DNA of 11,512 bases from JBBQUN01 sp038212405 (lineage in GTDB: Bacteria; Actinomycetota; Acidimicrobiia; Acidimicrobiales; SZUA-35). This document shows positions 6,924-11,512 of this stretch, in pieces. The stretch is from NCBI GenBank assembly GCA_038212405.1, contig JBBQUN010000146.1:1-11512 (forward strand), written 5' to 3'. The position numbers and the translations under genes are program-made. The notes below the pieces were generated by a model. It saw only the letters and a program-made list of their open reading frames with translations, was not told the DNA's origin and did not search any database. Each line of letters begins with the position of its first letter. Positions within the stretch are counted from its first letter, which is position 1.

Positions 6924-8825
6924 TCACTGTTTCGGGCCGGCGGCGGCCAGCGCCTGACGGTCGAGGGTGCGGAGGAAGGCCATCACTTCGTCTCGGTCTC
7001 TGGTCCGTTTGAGCTCGGGCATGGCGTTGATGAGATCCCAGCGATAGGAGCGATTGGTGGCAAGTCGTGTGTCGAGTACGGCAACGACACCACGGTCGGT
7101 CGCTCGGCGGATCAATCGGCCGGCTGCTTGGGCCAGGAGAATCTGCGCTTTCGGCAGATCGATCACGCGGAACGCAGCAGCGCCGGCCAGATCGCGGCGG
7201 GCTTGCAACACCGGTTCGTCTGGGCGTGGGAACGGAATGCGGTCGATCGTGACCAATGTGAGGGTGTCACCGGGGAGGTCGACGCCCTGCCAGAACGACA
7301 TGGTGGCGGCCAGCACCGATCGAGGATCGGCCATGAATGCCTCGATGAGGGCAGTCTTCGACTGCTCGCCCTGGGCAAGGACGGGTACGTCGAGTACTTC
7401 TCGGAAGTGGTCGGCGGCCTCGTTCATGGCCGAAGCGCTCGTGAACAGCGCAAGCGTTCGCCCGCCTGCCGCTTCGATCAGATCGACGATCTCGTTGCGG
7501 ATCGCAGCTCGGGCGTCAGGGTGGCGCGGCTCGGGCAGGTGCGTTGCGCAATAGAGCATCCCCTGATTGGGGTAGTCGAAGGTCGACCCCACCCGAATGA
7601 CCTCGGTGGTGGCTGGCAAGCCGAGCGAGGTCACGATCCCACTCGGCAACGTGGCCGAGGTGAGCACCACGGCGCGCTCACCCCACAGTGAGGTTTGGAG
7701 AATCGACCCGACGTCGAGCGGCGTTCGGCGCAGGACCGGAGCGTTGTCGGTTCCGTCGACCCACACGACGTCGTCGTCGTCGGATTCGAGCACGGTGTCG
7801 ATGGCATTGACCAACGAGGTGGCGGCCATGAGCACTCGTTCGACACGAGCCGCAGTGTCGGATCCGTCGGTCGTCGCGATCTTGCGTACCGCACCAAGCA
7901 CGCGATCGGCCCGATCTCGACCGGCGACCAGCAGCGCTACCAGGTCGGTATCGAACGCCACTTTCTTGCCCCGCAACGGTCGCAGGGCGTTGTCGAGGTC
8001 GTTCGCCGACTTGTCGAGCAGTTCCGGGGCCCGGTCGTCGGTGAGAAGGCGACGGGCATGGCGCCCGAGCCCTCGGAATCGACCACCGGAAACCTCGGTG
8101 CCACAGGTGGCGCTGATGACGTCACCAAGGTGGTGTGCTTCGTCGAAGATGACCACGTCGTGATCGGGGAGGAGCGCGCCGCCCGTCGCCAGATCGAGCC
8201 CGTAGTAGTGGTGATTGGTGACGATCACGTCGGCTTCGAGCGCCCGGTGGCGGGCCTGTTCGGAGAAACACTCTTGACCCGAAGGACAGCGGGAGGCGCC
8301 AGGGCATTCGTCGGGCCCAACGCTGAGCGCACGCCAAAGGTCGAACGATGGTTGCGTCTCGAGCTCTTCGCGATCGCCGGTCTCGGTGTCGTTCGCCCAG
8401 TCGAGCAGATCACCGAGCGCCTCGGGTTGGGAGCGGCCACCCATGAGTTCGAGCTGCTCGGTGTGGGTTGCCCGCTCGAGTTCCGACACGCGCTGGCGAC
8501 ACAGGTAGTTGCTGCGGCCTTTGAGCACCGAGACCGACACCGCGCGTCCGAGTGCGGCGGCCACGAGGGGCACGTCTTTCTCGACGAGTTGGCTCTGCAG
8601 GGCGATGGTGGCGGTGGCAATGACCGCTCGTTTGCCGGCGGCCAGCACTGGAGCCAGATAGGCCACCGATTTGCCAGTTCCGGTTCCGGCCTCGATCAGA
8701 AGTGTGTCTTGGCCCTTGAGTACTTCTGCGACCTCTTCGGCCATCCGCACCTGCCCGGGGCGGAGTTCTCCTCCGCCGTCCATGTGCTGGGTCACTGTGC
8801 CCAACAGGGCGGACGCGATGGACAT
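6924..8825 (-). CDS. dinG: DinG/XPD-type iron-sulfur ATP-dependent DNA helicase
   Basis: This is a superfamily 2 helicase of the DinG/XPD type, a 5'-3' DNA unwinding enzyme used in repair and in resolving R-loops or blocked forks. In the 633 residues from this start are: the N-terminal ELRPGQVRMA (20-29), Walker A GTGTGKS (47-53), and TATIALQSQL (71-80) as motif Ia. Four cysteines at 109, 174, 180 and 186 match the iron-sulfur cluster of the family. The DEAH box lies at 228-231, LTSATL at 388-393 and motif VI QAAGRLIR at 566-573. The frame stays open 76 codons further upstream, but that part is shadow of the divergent gene, so the ATG at 8825 is preferred. No Shine-Dalgarno is visible. There is no N-terminal exonuclease domain, unlike Firmicute DinG. 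It is probably the first gene of a leftward unit with the PlsY-like gene 10 bases downstream. Confidence 0.92.
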   Translation of the reverse strand: MSIASALLGTVTQHMDGGGELRPGQVRMAEEVAEVLKGQDTLLIEAGTGTGKSVAYLAPVLAAGKRAVIATATIALQSQLVEKDVPLVAAALGRAVSVSVLKGRSNYLCRQRVSELERATHTEQLELMGGRSQPEALGDLLDWANDTETGDREELETQPSFDLWRALSVGPDECPGASRCPSGQECFSEQARHRALEADVIVTNHHYYGLDLATGGALLPDHDVVIFDEAHHLGDVISATCGTEVSGGRFRGLGRHARRLLTDDRAPELLDKSANDLDNALRPLRGKKVAFDTDLVALLVAGRDRADRVLGAVRKIATTDGSDTAARVERVLMAATSLVNAIDTVLESDDDDVVWVDGTDNAPVLRRTPLDVGSILQTSLWGERAVVLTSATLPSGIVTSLGLPATTEVIRVGSTFDYPNQGMLYCATHLPEPRHPDARAAIRNEIVDLIEAAGGRTLALFTSASAMNEAADHFREVLDVPVLAQGEQSKTALIEAFMADPRSVLAATMSFWQGVDLPGDTLTLVTIDRIPFPRPDEPVLQARRDLAGAAAFRVIDLPKAQILLAQAAGRLIRRATDRGVVAVLDTRLATNRSYRWDLINAMPELKRTRDRDEVMAFLRTLDRQALAAAGPKQ

Positions 8826-8862
8826 GGGAACGAGCCTAGGCAGTAGTCTCTCCAGCGCGGGT
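8826..8862. promoter_or_regulatory. Divergent promoter region between helicase and membrane-protein genes
   Basis: This is the only head-to-head gap in the window, so promoters for both directions should lie here or just inside the genes. On the - strand TAGGCT (8838-8833) fits the actinobacterial TAnnnT -10 pattern and ends 7 bases before the helicase ATG, a spacing that would give a leaderless mRNA. On the + strand TAGTCT (8844-8849) fits the same pattern and lies 13 bases before a GTG. Clear -35 boxes are not seen. The position is inferred from gene orientation; the exact boxes are weak. Confidence 0.35.
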
Positions 8863-9978
8863 GTGAGTATCGCCAGCGGTCGGCGGGCCGGTGGGCAAGC
8901 AACAGGATTCAACGAGTTGATCGACCACCTCATCCACAAAGAAGACGCTACCCCCTCTGACGATTTCCTCGCTGACGCTGCGATCGCCGAAGACGCCCTG
9001 GCCGGTGCCGTGCTGCGTGGGGCCGTGTCGTTGGCGACGGCTGATGAGATCACGATCGTGCCCGATGTTTCACCGGCCGAACCTGTTGCGATGGCGTTGT
9101 TCGGTGACGAACGCGAGCGTCAGCGCGACGAGCTCATCGAGCTGTTGTTCGCACCGGTCTCCTCGCTGCCAGCACCGATCGTCGGCTCCCGAACGCGTCT
9201 CTTTCCCATCATCGACTCGAGCGACGAGTCGGTTGGCGTCGAGCCGGTTGGCACCACGCCGTTGCTGGCTGCCCGTGAAGCTCCGTCGGCCGAGCAAGAA
9301 AGGCCGAGGCTGTCGCTCGGCCCGACCGTCGCCGTCACCTTCGTTCCGGCTGAGGTGGCGAATGACCGGTCCTGGTTGGTGCGGGTACTCGCCGGTACGC
9401 TTGCTGCCGGGCTGCTGATTCTCGTTGTCTTCGGTCTTTGGCAGGTGGCGGGACCGAGCGGCAACACCAGCCTGGAAACGCCAGCGATCGGCCAATCCGT
9501 CTCGGCAACGACCGTGCGGGACCAGCCATCGACGACGGTGACCACACTCGTTGCGTCGACGACGGTGACCGAACGGCCGAACGAAACTTCGACCTCAGCC
9601 CCAGGAACGGCGCCGATCGTCGCTGCCCCCGAGGTCAGCGCTCCACCGGCGACCGCCGTGCGTCCTTCCACGGTGCGTCCGGCAACGACGGTGCGTCCGG
9701 CAACGACGGTGACCCCGACCACGGTGATCCCGACCACGGTGACCCCGACCACGGTGACCCCGACCACGGTGCGACCGGTAACCACGGATGGGGGACTGGT
9801 CGTGCCGCCTTCGGTGTCGCTCGCACCTCGAGCGAATCCGCTGGTGACGGTGGCGCCGACCGTGAGTGTACCGGCCACCTCCGATGCGACTTCCGTCGTC
9901 ACTACCGTCGATCCTGCGCCTGTGCCGGTCCCAGTCGAATCAGCCTCAACGCTCAGCGGCGAAGAGTCGACTGCCTGA
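8863..9978 (+). CDS. Single-pass membrane protein with Thr/Pro-rich outer tail, function unknown
   Basis: I do not recognise this gene. From the GTG at 8863 it has 371 residues in three parts. Residues 1-171 are acidic and probably cytoplasmic, with a helical stretch (DELIELLFAP). One membrane helix lies at about 172-194 (WLVRVLAGTLAAGLLILVVF), preceded by Arg, which favours N-in, C-out. The tail (195-371) is very rich in Thr, Val, Pro and Ser, with TPTTV-type repeats (266-308), and resembles wall-spanning or glycosylated stalks. The layout is like that of membrane anti-sigma factors, but no zinc-binding or RsgI-type motif is visible, so this is only a possibility. Start choice is uncertain: ATG at 8818 or 8824 would overlap the divergent helicase gene, and TTG at 8917 has a CAGG upstream. 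It is divergent from the helicase and lies about 67 bases before uppS on the same strand. Confidence 0.72.
   Translation: MSIASGRRAGGQATGFNELIDHLIHKEDATPSDDFLADAAIAEDALAGAVLRGAVSLATADEITIVPDVSPAEPVAMALFGDERERQRDELIELLFAPVSSLPAPIVGSRTRLFPIIDSSDESVGVEPVGTTPLLAAREAPSAEQERPRLSLGPTVAVTFVPAEVANDRSWLVRVLAGTLAAGLLILVVFGLWQVAGPSGNTSLETPAIGQSVSATTVRDQPSTTVTTLVASTTVTERPNETSTSAPGTAPIVAAPEVSAPPATAVRPSTVRPATTVRPATTVTPTTVIPTTVTPTTVTPTTVRPVTTDGGLVVPPSVSLAPRANPLVTVAPTVSVPATSDATSVVTTVDPAPVPVPVESASTLSGEESTA
9658..9786 (+). repeat. In-frame tandem repeats coding VTPTT/VRPATT
   Basis: Eight units of 15 or 18 bases start with GTG at 9658, 9673, 9691, 9709, 9724, 9739, 9754 and 9769. The core copies (gtgaccccgaccacg) are identical or differ by one base, and two neighbouring 18-base units (gtgcgtccggcaacgacg) are identical. 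All are multiples of three, so changes in copy number would keep the frame and only lengthen or shorten the outer tail. Confidence 0.88.
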
Positions 9979-10045
9979 TCGAGGCAATGCCGCCGACCTC
10001 AACACTCGGCCGAGTACCGTGACCGCTGTGGAACCCGCTGCACCC

Positions 10046-10756
10046 ATGGACCTGTCCGGCATCGATCCCAAGCGGATCCCCCGGCACATCGCTGCGGTGA
10101 TGGACGGCAATGGTCGGTGGGCACAAGCCCGTGGACTCAAACGGACCGAAGGCCACGCAGCCGGCGAGGAAGCGCTGTTCGACGCCGTGCACGGCGCCCT
10201 CGAACTCGGTGTCGAGTGGTTGACGGTGTATGCCTTCTCCACCGAGAACTGGCGACGCCCCACCGACGAAGTGCGCTATCTGATGGGCTTCAACGAGTCG
10301 TTGCTCGTTCGTCGCAGCCAAGAACTCAACGAGATGGGTGTGCGCATTCGTTTCATCGGCCGGCGTGACTGGCGGGTTCCTCGCCGGCTGATCAAGCGCA
10401 TGAACGAATCGGTCGAGCTCACCAAGCACAACACCAAGCTGACCTTCACGATCGCGTTCAACTACGGCGGCCGCGCCGAGGTCGTCGACGCCGTCAAATC
10501 CCTGATCGCCGATGGAGTCGACATCAACGAAGACAACATTGCCAAACGGCTGTACGACCCCGAGGCTCCCGAGGTCGATTTGTGGATGCGCAGCTCAGGT
10601 GAGCACCGCATCTCGAACTTCATGATCTGGCAGGCGACCTACGCCGAGCTGTACTTCTTCGATGATTACTGGCCCGATGTGCGGCGCCGCCATCTTGGCG
10701 ACGCGGTGCGCGAGTACCAGAGCCGAGACCGCCGCTTTGGTGGGCTTGGTGACTGA
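10046..10756 (+). CDS. uppS: Undecaprenyl diphosphate synthase (cis-prenyltransferase)
   Basis: UppS adds isopentenyl units to farnesyl- or decaprenyl-type primers to make the lipid carrier for peptidoglycan precursors; it acts at the inner face of the membrane. In 236 residues it shows HIAAVMDGNGRWA (14-26) with the catalytic Asp20, the RTEGHAAG stretch (33-40), VYAFSTENWRRP (61-72) and FNYGGRAE (138-145). It also has DLWMRSSGEHRISNF (178-192) and WPD (209-211), and ends in RRFGG. RSSGE instead of RTSGE also occurs in mycobacterial homologues. Length is normal for the family. GTG codons at 10019 and 10028 are in frame and could be the start, adding 9 or 6 residues; none of the candidates has a clear ribosome binding site. 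The stop lies 2 bases before recO, so the pair is coupled. Whether it makes long or short prenyl chains cannot be told. Confidence 0.96.
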   Translation: MDLSGIDPKRIPRHIAAVMDGNGRWAQARGLKRTEGHAAGEEALFDAVHGALELGVEWLTVYAFSTENWRRPTDEVRYLMGFNESLLVRRSQELNEMGVRIRFIGRRDWRVPRRLIKRMNESVELTKHNTKLTFTIAFNYGGRAEVVDAVKSLIADGVDINEDNIAKRLYDPEAPEVDLWMRSSGEHRISNFMIWQATYAELYFFDDYWPDVRRRHLGDAVREYQSRDRRFGGLGD

Positions 10757-10758
10757 GC

Positions 10759-11490
10759 GTGGCCCTCTACCGATCAACCGGGGTCGTGCTCCGGACCTAC
10801 AAACTCGGTGAGGCCGACCGCATCATCATCCTGTTCACCCGTGGACATGGCAAGGTTCGTGCCGTTGCCAAAGGGGTCCGTCGGACCAGGAGCAAGTTCG
10901 GTAGCCGACTCGAACCGGGGTGCGTTGCCTCACTTCAGCTGTACGAGGGCCGCAATCTCGACGTGATCACTCAGGCCGAGACCGAACAACTGCATCCGAA
11001 CTTGCGAACCGACATCGACCGATTCGGGCGAGCCACGGTGCTCCTCGAGATCGTTGACCAGGTCGGACAAGAGGGCGAACCGAATCCGGCGTTGTACAAA
11101 CTGCTCGCCGGTGCCCTCGGTGAACTCGATCGAGAAGGCAATCCGCTCGTTGTTCCCGCCTTCGCTGCGAAGGTGCTGGCGCTCGAAGGAGTGACCCCGA
11201 TGCTGGAGAACTGCGTGAATTGTGGATCAGCCGAACGGCTCGTAGCCATCGAGATCCACGAGGGCGGCGTGCTGTGCCAATCCTGCCGGCGAGGCGAGCC
11301 GATGAGCGAGTTGGCCCGCCAAGCGCTGATCCTGGTGTTCGCTGGTCACGTTCGACACGTTCTCGAGACGACGCCGCCCGAGGTGTCGAGCGAACTCGAA
11401 CACCTCGCATCTCGGATGATCGAACAGCACCTCGAACGCCGACTTCGTACCTCGGCCCTGCTCCACCAACAGCTGCACCCAGCGGGCTGA
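10759..11490 (+). CDS. recO: DNA repair protein RecO
   Basis: RecO works with RecR to load RecA onto SSB-coated DNA in recombinational repair. The 243 residues begin with the family's OB-fold domain: STGVVLRTYKLGEADRII (6-23), FTRGHGKVRAVAKGVRR (26-42) and FGSRLEPG (47-54). A mostly helical middle follows, then a four-cysteine zinc site at 152, 155, 173 and 176 (CVNC, CQSC). Length is typical. The GTG start at 10759 lies 2 bases after the uppS stop and matches the usual family start a few residues before the TxGVVL strand. It ends 22 bases before the end of the window, and nothing further can be called there. Confidence 0.96.
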   Translation: MALYRSTGVVLRTYKLGEADRIIILFTRGHGKVRAVAKGVRRTRSKFGSRLEPGCVASLQLYEGRNLDVITQAETEQLHPNLRTDIDRFGRATVLLEIVDQVGQEGEPNPALYKLLAGALGELDREGNPLVVPAFAAKVLALEGVTPMLENCVNCGSAERLVAIEIHEGGVLCQSCRRGEPMSELARQALILVFAGHVRHVLETTPPEVSSELEHLASRMIEQHLERRLRTSALLHQQLHPAG

Positions 11491-11512
11491 GCGTCGGCCT
11501 TGGTGGTCAGGG

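Noticed and set aside
7695..8846. A 383-codon + strand frame opposite the helicase
   Set aside because: It mirrors helicase codons, and the helicase motifs on the other strand are complete.
8826..9053. Upstream extension of the helicase by 76 codons
   Set aside because: The extension is antisense to the divergent gene, is Ala/Ser-rich and goes beyond the usual DinG N-terminus; ATG 8825 fits the family.
9658..9786. CRISPR-like array
   Set aside because: Units are 15-18 bases, in frame, and have no spacers; they are coding repeats.

Overview
The window is a GC-rich chromosomal stretch from an actinobacterium. Three signs point there: GTG starts, the actinobacterial form of the Era P-loop (GRPNTGKST) and a UppS with the RSSGE signature. 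The membrane HD-GYP protein with a cadherin-like and FG-GAP tail, and the Thr/Pro-rich surface proteins, suggest the class Acidimicrobiia (Ilumatobacter-like). That placement is inferred from family resemblance only.

Layout. On the + strand at the left end are a CNNM/CorC-type membrane protein with two CBS domains (frame open to the window edge) and the ribosome-assembly GTPase era, overlapping by 4 bases. On the + strand at the right end are uppS (undecaprenyl diphosphate synthase) and recO (recombination mediator), 2 bases apart. In many actinobacteria the CNNM, era, recO and uppS genes lie close together. Here era is separated from uppS-recO by about 7.8 kb, most of it on the - strand.

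The intervening block reads leftward from about 8825 to 2262. It holds a DinG/XPD-type iron-sulfur helicase, a small multi-pass membrane protein that looks like a PlsY acyltransferase without its catalytic motifs, and a very large gene split by a frameshift. The large gene has an N-terminal membrane HD-GYP domain, then an Ig-like domain, a Thr/Pro linker, about five cadherin-like domains, a thrombospondin type-3-like calcium motif and seven FG-GAP repeats that should form a seven-bladed propeller. Divergent from the helicase, on the + strand, is a single-pass membrane protein with a Thr/Pro-rich outer tail containing TPTTV repeats.

The most notable region is the HD-GYP part of the large gene. 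The frame breaks near 5453-5456, the HHE metal motif reads HRC, and the sequence that normally follows AGT in this domain is missing, so the domain runs straight into an Ig-like domain with no membrane segment between. This is either a decayed or rearranged gene, or a sequence or assembly error. No tRNA, rRNA, CRISPR array, insertion sequence or phage gene was seen, and no gene-free stretch exceeds 300 bases.
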